This document shows, one piece after another, positions 16,542 to 25,127 of a stretch of DNA of 64,000 nt. Every line of letters starts with the position of its first letter. The first letter of the stretch is position 1. The notes beneath the pieces are model-generated. The model saw nothing but the letters and a program-made list of their open reading frames with translations, was not told the origin of the DNA and made no database searches. Source of the stretch: an uncultured Aquincola sp. (GTDB lineage: Bacteria; Pseudomonadota; Gammaproteobacteria; Burkholderiales; Burkholderiaceae); assembly GCA_937883885.1 (NCBI GenBank), contig CAKZXL010000627.1, forward strand, positions 1 to 64,000, in the 5' to 3' direction. Both the position numbers and the translations under genes were made by a program.

Positions 16542-18059
16542 ATGCGAAGCGAGGCATTGCCCCTGACCATGGCCGATCTGTTGCGCAAGCAGGTGGCCGT
16601 GCGGCCCGATGCGACCGCGCTGCAGGACTCACAGGGCGCGTTGAACTACGCAGGGCTCGACCGGTGGGTCAGCCGTATCGCGCAGGCCCTGCTCGCCAGC
16701 GGTGTCCGGGCCGGCGAACGCATCGCCGTGCTCGCGGAGAACCGGCGCGAATACATCGGGCTGCAGCTGGCAGCCGCCAAGATCGGCGCGATCGTCGCCT
16801 GCCTGAACTGGCGGCTGGCCGACGCCGAAGCCTCGCACTGCCTGAGGCTCGTGTCCCCGCGCCTGGTGTTCGTGTCGCGGCGTCATGCCGACGTGCTCGT
16901 GCGCATCGGCTGGACGGAGTGCCCGGTGGTCGGGCTCGACGCCGAGTTCGACGGTTTCGTGGCCGCCGGCATCGAGACCGACCCCTTGCTCGAGGTCGAC
17001 GCCGAACAGGGCCTGGTGATCCTCTACACCAGCGGGACCACCGGCCTGCCCAAGGGGGCCGTGATCAGCCAGCGCGCGATGGTGGCGCGCGCGATGTGCT
17101 TCGCTGCCGAGTACGGCATCACCGCCGAACACGCCTACGTGGCCTGGAGCCCGTTGTTCCACATGGCCGCGACCGACTTCAGCCTCGCCACGCTGATTCT
17201 CGGGGGCAAGGTCATCGTGCAGGACGGCCTGGACGTCGATCGCCTTTGCGCGACGATCGAAGGCGAGACGATCGGCTGGTTGGTCGCGATGCCCGGCATG
17301 ATCGCCCCGCTCATTGATGGCCTCCGGCGCAACCGCACGCGACCACGCGGCGTGCGGCTGGTGGGCGCGATGGCCGATCTGGTGCCGCTGCAGCAGATCG
17401 CCGAGTTGACCGGGCTGCTCGGCGCGCCCTACATCAACAGCTTCGGCGCCACCGAGACCGGCCTCGCGCCGGCCTCTGGTGCGCTGCTGGCGCCGGGCGT
17501 GGTGCCCGCGACCCTGGCCAAGCGCGAGTCGGGCTTCTGCCGCCTGCGCCTGGTGGACGCCGAGGACCGCGACGTGCCGGCGGGAACGCCCGGCGAGGCG
17601 GTGCTGCGCGGTCCGACGCTGTTTTCCGGCTACTGGAATGCGCCGGAAGCGAACACGCACGACTTCCGCGGCGGCTGGTTCCACATGGGCGACCTGTTCG
17701 TGCGCCGTGCCGACGGTTTGCTGGACTTTGTCGACCGCGCCAAGTACCTGATCAAGTCCGGCGGCGAGAACATCTATCCCGCCGAGGTGGAGCGCGTGCT
17801 GCTGGCCCAGCCCGGCGTGGCGGACGCCGTGGTGGTGCGCCGGCGCGACGAGCGATGGGGCGAGGTGCCGGTGGCCTTCGTTGCCCTGCAGCCGGGCGCG
17901 AGCGTCGACCGCGAGGCCTTGCTCTCGGGCTGCCGCGGACAACTCGCCGGGTTCAAGGTCCCCAAGGAGATCTGTTTCGTCGAGCCGGCGTCGTTCCCGC
18001 GCAGCAGCACCGGCAAGATCCAGCGCCATGAGGTGGAGCGCCAATGGCTCGCCGCCTGA
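16542..18059 (+). CDS. AMP-forming acyl-CoA ligase
   Basis: A 505-residue ANL ligase, first gene of the plus-strand operon. The phosphate loop YTSGTTGLPKG is at 162-172, FGATETG gives the adenylate motif, and the hinge is followed by YLIKSGGENIYP. The C-terminal STGKIQRHE retains the adenylation Lys. It would activate the carboxylic acid that feeds the following thiolase/hydratase/dehydrogenase set. Two starts are possible: ATG 16542 (AGAG just upstream) and ATG 16569 at residue 10; I kept the longer one. The substrate is not evident; the size suits short, aromatic or alicyclic acids as well as fatty acids. Confidence 0.87.
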   Translation: MRSEALPLTMADLLRKQVAVRPDATALQDSQGALNYAGLDRWVSRIAQALLASGVRAGERIAVLAENRREYIGLQLAAAKIGAIVACLNWRLADAEASHCLRLVSPRLVFVSRRHADVLVRIGWTECPVVGLDAEFDGFVAAGIETDPLLEVDAEQGLVILYTSGTTGLPKGAVISQRAMVARAMCFAAEYGITAEHAYVAWSPLFHMAATDFSLATLILGGKVIVQDGLDVDRLCATIEGETIGWLVAMPGMIAPLIDGLRRNRTRPRGVRLVGAMADLVPLQQIAELTGLLGAPYINSFGATETGLAPASGALLAPGVVPATLAKRESGFCRLRLVDAEDRDVPAGTPGEAVLRGPTLFSGYWNAPEANTHDFRGGWFHMGDLFVRRADGLLDFVDRAKYLIKSGGENIYPAEVERVLLAQPGVADAVVVRRRDERWGEVPVAFVALQPGASVDREALLSGCRGQLAGFKVPKEICFVEPASFPRSSTGKIQRHEVERQWLAA

Positions 18060-18061
18060 AA

Positions 18062-18091
18062 CCCGCCGAGGCTGCGCGCCGTCCCGGCGGG
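18062..18091 (+). other. Intergenic hairpin
   Basis: CCCGCCG (18062-18068) can pair with CGGCGGG (18085-18091) around a 16-base loop, between the ligase stop and the thiolase. No T-run follows, so it is not a standard intrinsic terminator; it may adjust mRNA stability within the operon. Confidence 0.3.
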
Positions 18092-18153
18092 CCCCTTCCG
18101 TATCCGCACAACCGCCACGGCATTACCGCCTTGTCCAACCCCAGGAGCCCCAA

Positions 18154-19338
18154 ATGAGCCACACAGTCATCGTTGCCGGCGTCGGCATGATTCCCTTTGC
18201 CAAGCCCGGCGCCAGCGAACCCTACAACGTGATGGGCGAGAAGGCGGCGCGTCTGGCGCTGCGGGATGCTGGCGTGGACTACAAGGCCATCGAGCAGGCC
18301 TTCGTCGGCTATGTCTACGGCGACTCCACCTGCGGCCAGCGTGCGCTGTACCCGCTGGGCATGACCGGCATCCCGGTGCTCAACGTCAACAACAACTGCT
18401 CCACCGGCTCGTCGGCGCTGTTCCTGGCGCGACAGGCGGTGCAGTCGGGCGCGGCCGAATGCGTGCTGGCGCTCGGCTTCGAGCAGATGCAGCCCGGAGC
18501 GATCAAGGCCGCTTTCGCCGACCGCCCGACACCCTTCGAGCAGTTCGACCACGTCACCGACGAGCTGGTCGGGCACCCGGAGATCCCGCTGGCGCTGCGT
18601 TACTTCGGCGGCGCCGGCAAGGCGCACATGGACAAGTACGGCACCCGGCTCGAGACCTTCGCTGCCATCCGCGCCAAGGCCAGCCGCCATGCGGTGAACA
18701 ACCCGCTGGCGCTGTTCCGCAAGGAGGTATCGGTCGACGACGTGATGGCCGCACCGATGGTCTGGGAAGGCGTGATGACGCGACTGATGGCCTGCCCGCC
18801 CACCTGCGGCGCCGCCGCGGCGGTGATCTGCTCCGAAGCCTACGCCAAGAAGCACGGCCTGAACCGCCAGGTGCACATTGCCGCGCAGGCGATGACCACC
18901 GACTTCCCCAGCACCTTCGAGTCGCACGACATGATGCGCGTCGTCGGCTACGACATGGCGCGCGAGGCCAGCCGCAAGGTCTACGAATCGGCCGGCATCG
19001 GTCCGAAGGACGTCGATGTCGTCGAGCTGCACGACTGCTTCGCGCAGAACGAGCTCATCACCTACGAGGGCCTGGGCCTGTGCCCCGAGGGCGGTGCCGA
19101 GAAGTTCGTGCGCGACGGCGACAACACCTACGGCGGCAAGGTCGTCACCAACCCCTCTGGCGGCCTGCTCTCCAAGGGCCATCCGCTGGGCGCCACCGGT
19201 CTGGCGCAGTGCTACGAGCTGACGCACCAGCTGCGCGGCACCGCCGAGCAGCGGCAGGTGAAGGGTGCGCGTACCGCGCTGCAGCACAACCTGGGGCTCG
19301 GCGGCGCCTGCGTCGTCACCCTGTACCAAGCGGCTTGA
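18154..19338 (+). CDS. SCP-2/lipid-transfer-type thiolase
   Basis: A 394-residue thiolase of the SCP-x/lipid carrier branch. Nucleophile Cys82 lies in NNNCSTGSSA, with ELHDCFAQNE and GGLLSKGHPLGATG loops and a C-terminal LGGACVV. All active-site cysteines are present, so unlike the Ltp2-type aldolases it should be a true 3-ketoacyl-CoA thiolase. ATG 18154 has AGGAG about 9 bases upstream; the frame is open further upstream only as shadow of the ligase. Downstream come two MaoC proteins, an SDR and a heteromeric ACAD, together one complete beta-oxidation turn. Confidence 0.9.
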   Translation: MSHTVIVAGVGMIPFAKPGASEPYNVMGEKAARLALRDAGVDYKAIEQAFVGYVYGDSTCGQRALYPLGMTGIPVLNVNNNCSTGSSALFLARQAVQSGAAECVLALGFEQMQPGAIKAAFADRPTPFEQFDHVTDELVGHPEIPLALRYFGGAGKAHMDKYGTRLETFAAIRAKASRHAVNNPLALFRKEVSVDDVMAAPMVWEGVMTRLMACPPTCGAAAAVICSEAYAKKHGLNRQVHIAAQAMTTDFPSTFESHDMMRVVGYDMAREASRKVYESAGIGPKDVDVVELHDCFAQNELITYEGLGLCPEGGAEKFVRDGDNTYGGKVVTNPSGGLLSKGHPLGATGLAQCYELTHQLRGTAEQRQVKGARTALQHNLGLGGACVVTLYQAA

Positions 19339-19353
19339 GAAAGGGACCCACCC

Positions 19354-19797
19354 ATGATCGACAAGAAGCACATCGGCTACGCGCCACCGCCCACGGTGTG
19401 GACGGTGGAGAAGGGGCGTATCGCCTTCTTCGCCAAGGTGATCGGCCTGACCGACCCGATCCACACCGACGAGGCGGCGGCCAAGGCCGCGGGCTATCGC
19501 AGCATCGTTGCGCCGCCCACCTTCTTCTTCGGCGCCGAGAGCGATGCGGGCGTGTCGATGAAGATGATCCAGGAGTTCGACATCGACCTGGGCAAGGTGC
19601 TGCACGGCGAGCAGAGATTCGAGTACCACGCCCCCGTGTGCGCCGGCGACACCCTGCGCATCGACACCAAGGTCACCGACATCTACGACAAGAAGGGCGG
19701 CCTGCTCGAGTTCGTGGTGCGTGAGGCCAAGGTCACCAACCAGCTCGGCGAGCACGTGGCGGACATGCGCGGCGTCATCGTCGTGCGCCACGGCTGA
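19354..19797 (+). CDS. MaoC N-terminal-type hydratase subunit
   Basis: A 147-residue hot-dog protein of the FAS1-like dehydratase N-terminal (MaoC_N) type. It begins with IGYAPPPTVWTVEKGRI-like sequence and has DPIHTDEAAA and a CAGDTL turn, but lacks the Asp/His active-site motif. It is normally the non-catalytic partner of a separate hydratase subunit, enlarging the pocket for bulky CoA esters. The gene directly downstream (19818) supplies the catalytic half 20 bases away, so the two probably form a heterodimer like the steroid enoyl-CoA hydratases. That assembly is inferred. Confidence 0.85.
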   Translation: MIDKKHIGYAPPPTVWTVEKGRIAFFAKVIGLTDPIHTDEAAAKAAGYRSIVAPPTFFFGAESDAGVSMKMIQEFDIDLGKVLHGEQRFEYHAPVCAGDTLRIDTKVTDIYDKKGGLLEFVVREAKVTNQLGEHVADMRGVIVVRHG

Positions 19798-19817
19798 GAC
19801 GCCAGAGGAGACGCACG

Positions 19818-20234
19818 ATGAATTTCGATCCCAAGACCGTGAAGGTGGGCGATGCCATGCCCGCGCTTGAGCTGCCGCCGATCACGCGCACGACGCTCGC
19901 CCTGTTCGCCGGCGCGTCGGGTGACCACAACCCGATCCACATCGACCTCGACTTTGCGCGCAAGGCCGGCATGAAGGACGTGTTTGCGCACGGCATGCTG
20001 TCGATGGCCTACCTGGCGCGCGCGCTCACGCAGTGGGTGCCGCAAAGCCGCCTGCTGAGCTACGGCGTGCGATTCGCCGCCATCACCCAGGTCGCCGATC
20101 GCGTGCAGTGCAGCGGCAAGGTGGTCGAGAAGCTCGAGTACCGCGGGCGCCCCTGCGCGCGCATCGAACTGACGGCCTCGCGCAACGGCGAGCAGGTCAC
20201 GCTCAGCGGCGACGCCATCGTTGCGCTGGACTGA
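19818..20234 (+). CDS. MaoC catalytic hydratase subunit
   Basis: A 138-residue MaoC/hydratase-2 domain with the complete motif GASGDHNPIH: catalytic Asp36 and His41. FAHGMLSM follows. It hydrates 2-enoyl-CoA to 3-hydroxyacyl-CoA. GAGGAG precedes the ATG by about 7 bases. Being a single hot-dog without the N-terminal half found in fused enzymes, it most likely pairs with the 19354 product. Confidence 0.9.
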   Translation: MNFDPKTVKVGDAMPALELPPITRTTLALFAGASGDHNPIHIDLDFARKAGMKDVFAHGMLSMAYLARALTQWVPQSRLLSYGVRFAAITQVADRVQCSGKVVEKLEYRGRPCARIELTASRNGEQVTLSGDAIVALD

Positions 20235-20280
20235 TTCCGTACCCACACCGAACCACAGCTCCGTTTTTTTGGAGAGACCC

Positions 20281-21108
20281 ATGAAGAAGCTCGAAGGCAA
20301 AGTGGCCATCGTTTCCGGCTCCGGTCGCGGCATCGGCCGCGCCATCGCGATGAAGCTGGCCAGTGAAGGCGCCAAGGTCGTCGTCAACGACCTCGACGCC
20401 GGCCCGGCCGAGGAGACCGTGGCCGCCATCAAGGCCGCGGGTGGGCAGGCCCTTGCCTGCGCCGGCAGCGTCACCGCCGACGGCTTTGCCGAGAAGTTCG
20501 TCAAGACCGCCATCGACGGCTTCGGCGGCCTGGACATCATCGTCAACAACGCCGGCTACACCTGGGACAACGTGGTCCAGAAGATGACCGACGAACAGTG
20601 GCACGCGATCCTCGACGTGCACCTGACGGCGCCGTTCAAGATCCTGCGCGCGGCGGCGGACTTCATCCGCCACCAGTCCAAGGTCGAGGCCGATGCCGGT
20701 AAGGAGGTGTTCCGCAAGGTGGTCAACATCTCGTCGGTGGCCGGCACCGGCGGCAACGCCGGCCAGGCCAACTACTCGGCCGGCAAGGCCGGCATCATCG
20801 GCCTGACCAAGGCGCTGTCGAAGGAATGGGGCCGCTACAAGGTCAACGTCAACGCGGTGGCCTTCGGCCTGATCAAGACCAGGCTCACCGAGGCCACCGC
20901 CGGCGGCAATGCGTCGATCGACGTCGAAGGCCGGCAGATCAAGGTGGGCGTCAACCCGGACCTGATGGCGATGATGGAGCGCGGCATCCCGCTGGGCCGT
21001 GGCGGCACGCCCGAGGAGGCCGCGGGCTCGGTGTACCTGCTGTGCACGCCGGAGTCCAACTACATCAGCGGGCAGGTGCTGATCTGCGGCGGCGGGGTCT
21101 CGATCTGA
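20281..21108 (+). CDS. SDR, 3-hydroxyacyl-CoA dehydrogenase-like
   Basis: A 275-residue SDR. SGSGRGIG is at 12-19, NNAG at 89-92, Ser151/152 and Y165-x3-K169. An insert around residues 131-146 (HQSKVEADAGKEVF) lengthens the substrate side. Together with the MaoC pair it would oxidise the 3-hydroxyacyl-CoA. ATG 20281 is fixed by GGAGAG 6 bases upstream, preceded by an eight-T run at 20262-20269 in the 46-base gap after the hydratase. FabG-type reductase activity is possible but the neighbours are all catabolic. Confidence 0.87.
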   Translation: MKKLEGKVAIVSGSGRGIGRAIAMKLASEGAKVVVNDLDAGPAEETVAAIKAAGGQALACAGSVTADGFAEKFVKTAIDGFGGLDIIVNNAGYTWDNVVQKMTDEQWHAILDVHLTAPFKILRAAADFIRHQSKVEADAGKEVFRKVVNISSVAGTGGNAGQANYSAGKAGIIGLTKALSKEWGRYKVNVNAVAFGLIKTRLTEATAGGNASIDVEGRQIKVGVNPDLMAMMERGIPLGRGGTPEEAAGSVYLLCTPESNYISGQVLICGGGVSI

Positions 21109-21120
21109 TCGACCCCCCGG

Positions 21121-21133
21121 CCGGCTCCGCCGG
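21121..21133 (+). other. Small intergenic hairpin
   Basis: CCGGC (21121-21125) and GCCGG (21129-21133) enclose a 3-base loop in the 66-base gap before the ACAD alpha gene. There is no T-tract, so termination is unlikely; a processing or stability element is possible. Confidence 0.25.
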
Positions 21134-21174
21134 TCCGTTCCAGCCCGACCGGCGCATGAAAGGTTGTTCAGTTC

Positions 21175-22356
21175 ATGAATCTGACGTTCAGTGACGAGGA
21201 CCGCGTCTTCCAGCGCGGCGTGCGCGACTGGTTCGCGGCCAACACGCCGGAGGTCTTGCGGCGCAAGGTCGAAAGCGGCCAGATGCTGACCCGCGACGAG
21301 ATCGTGGATTGGCAGCGCCGCCTGGACGAGCAGGGCTTTCTCGTCGTCGGCTGGCCGAAGGAACACGGCGGCCCGGGTTGGACGCCGACCCAGCGCTACC
21401 TGTACGACCTGGAACGCGCCGCCGCCAACGCGCCGGTGGGCCTGTCGATGGGCGTGATCATGCTGGGGCCGGTGCTGATGGCCTTCGGCAGCGACGCGCA
21501 GAAGGCGCGCTACCTGCCGCGCATTCGTCGCTGCGAGGACTGGTGGTGCCAGGGCTATTCCGAGCCCGGCGCGGGATCGGACCTGGCCAGCCTGGCGACG
21601 ACCGCCGTGTCGGACGGCGACGACTACGTGATCAATGGCTCCAAGATCTGGACCACCTATGCGCACTGGGCCACCCACATGTTCTGCCTGGTGCGCACCG
21701 CCAACACCGGCAAGAAGCAGGAGGGCATCTCGTTCCTGCTGATCGAAATGGACCGTCCGGGCATCGAGGTGCGCCCGATCGTCTCGATCGATGGCGAGCA
21801 CCATCTGAACCAGGTCTTCTTCGCCGACCTGCGCGTGCCGCGCAGCAACCTGGTCGGCCAAGAAGGGCAGGGCTGGGAGATCGCCAAGTACCTGCTCACG
21901 CACGAACGCACCAGCATCGCCGGCGTGGCCGAGTCGAAGGCGGCGATGGCCAACCTGCTGCGTTCGGCCGCCGAGCGCCGCTGGGCCGGCACTCGCCTGA
22001 TCGACCAGCCGGGGATGGCGGCACGGCTGGCGCGCGCCGAGATCGACCTGACGGCACTCGAGTACACCAACCTGCGTGTGCTGTCGTCCACCGCGGCGGG
22101 CAAGGCGCCGGGCCCGGAGTCGTCGCTGCTCAAGCTGATGGGCACGGCCGTGCAGCAGACGCTGTCCGAGCTGGCGCTCGACATCGGCGCCGAGCAGGCC
22201 TGGCCCTGGCATCCCGAAGGCGCCTTGGCCGAGGCCGCGCATGTCCACTCGATGGAGCGCTATGCCTTCCTGCGCGCCTGCACCATCTACGGCGGCAGCG
22301 ACGAGGTGCAGAAGACGGTGCTGGCCAAGTCCATGCTGGCCGGCGCCGCACGCTGA
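21175..22356 (+). CDS. Acyl-CoA dehydrogenase, alpha subunit of a heteromeric pair
   Basis: A 393-residue ACAD with the flavin motif CQGYSEPGAGSD at 125-136 and WTTYAHWATHMF after it. The C-terminal motif reads IYGGSDEVQ, typical of the FadE branch in which this subunit contributes the FAD site in an alpha2-beta2 tetramer. The next gene (22366) is the divergent, motif-poor partner, only 9 bases away. This alpha/beta arrangement is known from steroid side-chain ACADs of actinobacteria (ChsE-type). ATG 21175 begins right at the conserved N-terminal helix. Confidence 0.88.
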   Translation: MNLTFSDEDRVFQRGVRDWFAANTPEVLRRKVESGQMLTRDEIVDWQRRLDEQGFLVVGWPKEHGGPGWTPTQRYLYDLERAAANAPVGLSMGVIMLGPVLMAFGSDAQKARYLPRIRRCEDWWCQGYSEPGAGSDLASLATTAVSDGDDYVINGSKIWTTYAHWATHMFCLVRTANTGKKQEGISFLLIEMDRPGIEVRPIVSIDGEHHLNQVFFADLRVPRSNLVGQEGQGWEIAKYLLTHERTSIAGVAESKAAMANLLRSAAERRWAGTRLIDQPGMAARLARAEIDLTALEYTNLRVLSSTAAGKAPGPESSLLKLMGTAVQQTLSELALDIGAEQAWPWHPEGALAEAAHVHSMERYAFLRACTIYGGSDEVQKTVLAKSMLAGAAR

Positions 22357-22365
22357 ACGGAGTAC

Positions 22366-23523
22366 ATGCGCATGGACCTGAACCCCACCCCCGAACAGAA
22401 GATGCTGCGCGAGGCGGCGCACAAATACTTTCGTGCCGAGTATGGCTTCGACGCGCGCGCGCGGTCGCTGGCGTCCGACGGCGGCTGGGGCGCGGCGCAC
22501 TGGGTGCGCTTCGCCGAGTTCGGCTGGCTCGGCCTGGCCCTGCCGGAAGCCGTGGGCGGCTTCGGCGGCATGCCCGAGCTGATCCAGGTGTGCGAAGCGA
22601 TGGGCGCGGCGCTGTGCGTCGAGCCCTACCTCGCATCCACCGTGCTGGCGGCGCAGGCGGTGGCCGCTGCGGCCGACAGCGCGCAACAGCGGGCGCTGCT
22701 GGTGCCGCTGGTGGAAGGCCGCAGCAAGCTGGCGCTGGCGTACACCGAGGCCGAGTCCGGCCCCGCGCTCGAATGGGTCGAGACACGTGCAAGGCGACAG
22801 GGCAGCGGCTGGGTGCTCGACGGCCGCAAGACCGGCGTCGTCGGGCTGCCCTGGGCCGGCACGGTGATCGTCAGCGCCCGCATCGACGGCCAGCCGGGGG
22901 ATCGCGACGGCATCGCGCTGTTCGCCGTGCCGGCCACAACCGGGGGTGTGGAGATCGTGGCCTATGCGCGTTACGACGGCCTGCGCAGCGGCGAGTTGCG
23001 GTTGACCGGGGCGCAGCTCGACGCGGGCGCGCTGCTGGGCGAGCCGGCGCGCGCCCTCGACGCGCTGGGGCGCGCGGTCGATCTCGCGACCATCGCCGCC
23101 TGTGCCGATGCGCTGGGCGCGATGTCGGCGGTGCTGCACAAGACCGGCGCCTACCTGGCCACGCGCAAGCAGTTCGGTGCGCCTTTGGCGAGCTTCCAGG
23201 TGCTGCAGCACCGCATGGTGGACATGTTCGCGGCGCTCGAGGCGTCGCGCTCGATGGTCGTGATGGCGGCGCTGCATGCCGATGCGGCACCCGACGAGCG
23301 TGCCCGCGCGGCGTCGGCGGCGAAGGTGGCCGTGGGCGAGCGCGCGCGCTTCGTCGCCCAGCAGGGCGTGCAGCTGCACGGAGGCGTGGGCATGACCGAG
23401 GAACTGGACATCGGCCATTACTTCCGCCGCCTGACGCTGCTCGAGAAGGCCGATGGCGGCATCGACCACCACCTGCAGCGGTTCGGACGGCTGCAGCGCA
23501 GGAACTTCGGGCCGTCGGCATGA
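22366..23523 (+). CDS. Acyl-CoA dehydrogenase-like, beta subunit of a heteromeric pair
   Basis: A 385-residue ACAD-fold protein lacking the SEPGAGSD flavin motif (TEAESGPALEW stands there) and lacking the C-terminal GT-E-IQ base motif, as expected for the degenerate partner of an alpha/beta ACAD. TRKQFGAPLASFQ and QLHGGVGMTEE are retained. Starts at 22366 or 22372 (MDLNPTPEQ); GGAG lies 9 bases before the second. Its TGA overlaps the ATG of the carboxyltransferase gene. It should bind the 21175 product. Confidence 0.85.
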   Translation: MRMDLNPTPEQKMLREAAHKYFRAEYGFDARARSLASDGGWGAAHWVRFAEFGWLGLALPEAVGGFGGMPELIQVCEAMGAALCVEPYLASTVLAAQAVAAAADSAQQRALLVPLVEGRSKLALAYTEAESGPALEWVETRARRQGSGWVLDGRKTGVVGLPWAGTVIVSARIDGQPGDRDGIALFAVPATTGGVEIVAYARYDGLRSGELRLTGAQLDAGALLGEPARALDALGRAVDLATIAACADALGAMSAVLHKTGAYLATRKQFGAPLASFQVLQHRMVDMFAALEASRSMVVMAALHADAAPDERARAASAAKVAVGERARFVAQQGVQLHGGVGMTEELDIGHYFRRLTLLEKADGGIDHHLQRFGRLQRRNFGPSA

Positions 23524-25127
23524 CGGTGATGCCTTCCTCCATATCGACGACCGACGAGGCGTTCGCGCGCAACCGCGATGCCTACCTCGCACGGGTTGCC
23601 GATCTGCACGCCCGCCGCGCGCGGGCGCTGGTCGGCGGGCCGGAGAAGGCGCGCCGCCTGCACAAGCAGCGCGGTCAGCTGCTGCCGCGCGAGCGGCTGG
23701 CGGCGGTGCTGGACCCCGGCTCGCCCTTCCTCGAATTCGGCCAGCTCGCCGGCGACGGCCTTTACGAGGGCGTGCCGCCCGGCGGCAGCATCATCACCGG
23801 CGTGGGCCTGGTCAGCGGCCGGCCCTGCATGCTGATGATCCACGACGCCACCGTGAAGGGCGCCACCTACTACGGCATCACCGCCAAGAAGCACGTGCGG
23901 GCGCAGATGTTCGCCTGGCAGCACCGTCTGCCGTGCATCACGATGGTCCAGTCCGGCGGCGCCAACCTGCCCGAGCAGGCGCACATCTTCCCGGATGACG
24001 GCCAGTTCGGCTCGATCTTCTACAACCAGATCCGCATGTCGGCCGAGGGCATCACGCAGATCGCCACCGTGCATGGGCCTTCGACCGCGGGCGGCGCCTA
24101 CCTGCCGGCGCTGTGCGACATCGCGGTGATCGTGCGCAAGCAAGGCGCGATGTTCCTCGGCGGGCCTGAGCTGGTGTACGCGGCCACCAAGGAAGAGGTC
24201 GACGCCGAGACGCTAGGCGGTGGCGAGATGCACAGCCGTGTCAGCGGCGTCACCGACCACCTGGCCGAGAACGACGGCCACGCCATCGCGATCGTGCGCG
24301 ACCTCGTCGCCCACCTCGGCACGCCGCCCAGGCAGCGCTGGGACGTGGCCCCGGCGCGGCCGCCGCTGCACGACCCTCGCGAGATCTACGGCATCGTCAG
24401 CGCCGACACGCGCCACCCCACCGACAACCGCGAGGTCATCGCCCGCCTGATCGACGGCAGCGAACTGCAGGAGTTCAAGCCGCTGTACGGCGACACGCTG
24501 ATTTGCGGCTTCGCGCGCATCAAGGGCTTCCAGGTGGGCATCCTGGCCAACAACGGTGTCATCTTCTCCGAGGCCGCCGTCAAGGGCGCGCACTTCATCG
24601 AACTGGCCTGCCAGCGCGACATCCCATTGCTGTTCGTGGCCGACGTCTCCGGCTTCATGGTCGGCCAGGCGGTCGAGCGCGAGGGCATCGCCAAGCACGG
24701 CGCCAAGTTCATCACCGCGATGGCCTCGGCCAACGTGCCGCGCTACACGCTCATCACCGGCGGGTCGTACGCCGCGGCCTATCTGGCGATGTGCGGGCGC
24801 CCGTTCAAGCCGCATGCCATGCTGATGTGGCCCAGCGGCCGTGCTGCGCTGATGGGCCCGGAGCAGGCGGCCACCACGCTGACGATGGTGCGCGACCGCA
24901 TCCACGAGCGCGAGGGCACGCGCTGGACAGACGAAGAGCGCGAGCGCTTCAAGCAGCCGATCCGCGAGCAGTTCGAGGCCTTCGCGAGCCCCTACAACTT
25001 CGCCTCCAACCTGTGGTGCGACATGGTGATCGACCCGCTGGAGACGCGCGACACGCTGGCCCTGTTGTTCGAACTGGCCGGCCGCCAGCCGCAACGCGAG
25101 ACGCGCTTCGGCGTGTTCAGGATGTGA
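23520..25127 (+). CDS. Acyl-CoA carboxylase carboxyltransferase (beta) subunit
   Basis: A 535-residue carboxyltransferase of the methylcrotonyl/geranyl-CoA carboxylase branch. The first crotonase-like half has VQSGGANLP (143-151) and an oxyanion loop at STAGGAYLPALCD (188-200); the second half has a matching ITGGSYAAAY segment. It moves CO2 from carboxybiotin to the gamma carbon of a 3-methyl-2-enoyl-CoA in the known members. ATG 23520 overlaps the ACAD stop (ATGA). Its biotin-carrying partner is not adjacent but about 3.2 kb downstream (28333). MCC versus geranyl-CoA specificity cannot be decided by eye. Confidence 0.9.
   Translation: MTVMPSSISTTDEAFARNRDAYLARVADLHARRARALVGGPEKARRLHKQRGQLLPRERLAAVLDPGSPFLEFGQLAGDGLYEGVPPGGSIITGVGLVSGRPCMLMIHDATVKGATYYGITAKKHVRAQMFAWQHRLPCITMVQSGGANLPEQAHIFPDDGQFGSIFYNQIRMSAEGITQIATVHGPSTAGGAYLPALCDIAVIVRKQGAMFLGGPELVYAATKEEVDAETLGGGEMHSRVSGVTDHLAENDGHAIAIVRDLVAHLGTPPRQRWDVAPARPPLHDPREIYGIVSADTRHPTDNREVIARLIDGSELQEFKPLYGDTLICGFARIKGFQVGILANNGVIFSEAAVKGAHFIELACQRDIPLLFVADVSGFMVGQAVEREGIAKHGAKFITAMASANVPRYTLITGGSYAAAYLAMCGRPFKPHAMLMWPSGRAALMGPEQAATTLTMVRDRIHEREGTRWTDEERERFKQPIREQFEAFASPYNFASNLWCDMVIDPLETRDTLALLFELAGRQPQRETRFGVFRM

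Noticed and set aside
20203..23592. 1129-residue open frame on the minus strand
   Set aside because: It is antisense to SDR, two ACADs and carboxyltransferase genes with clear motifs; the product is His/Arg/Ala-rich with no domain, a high-GC shadow.
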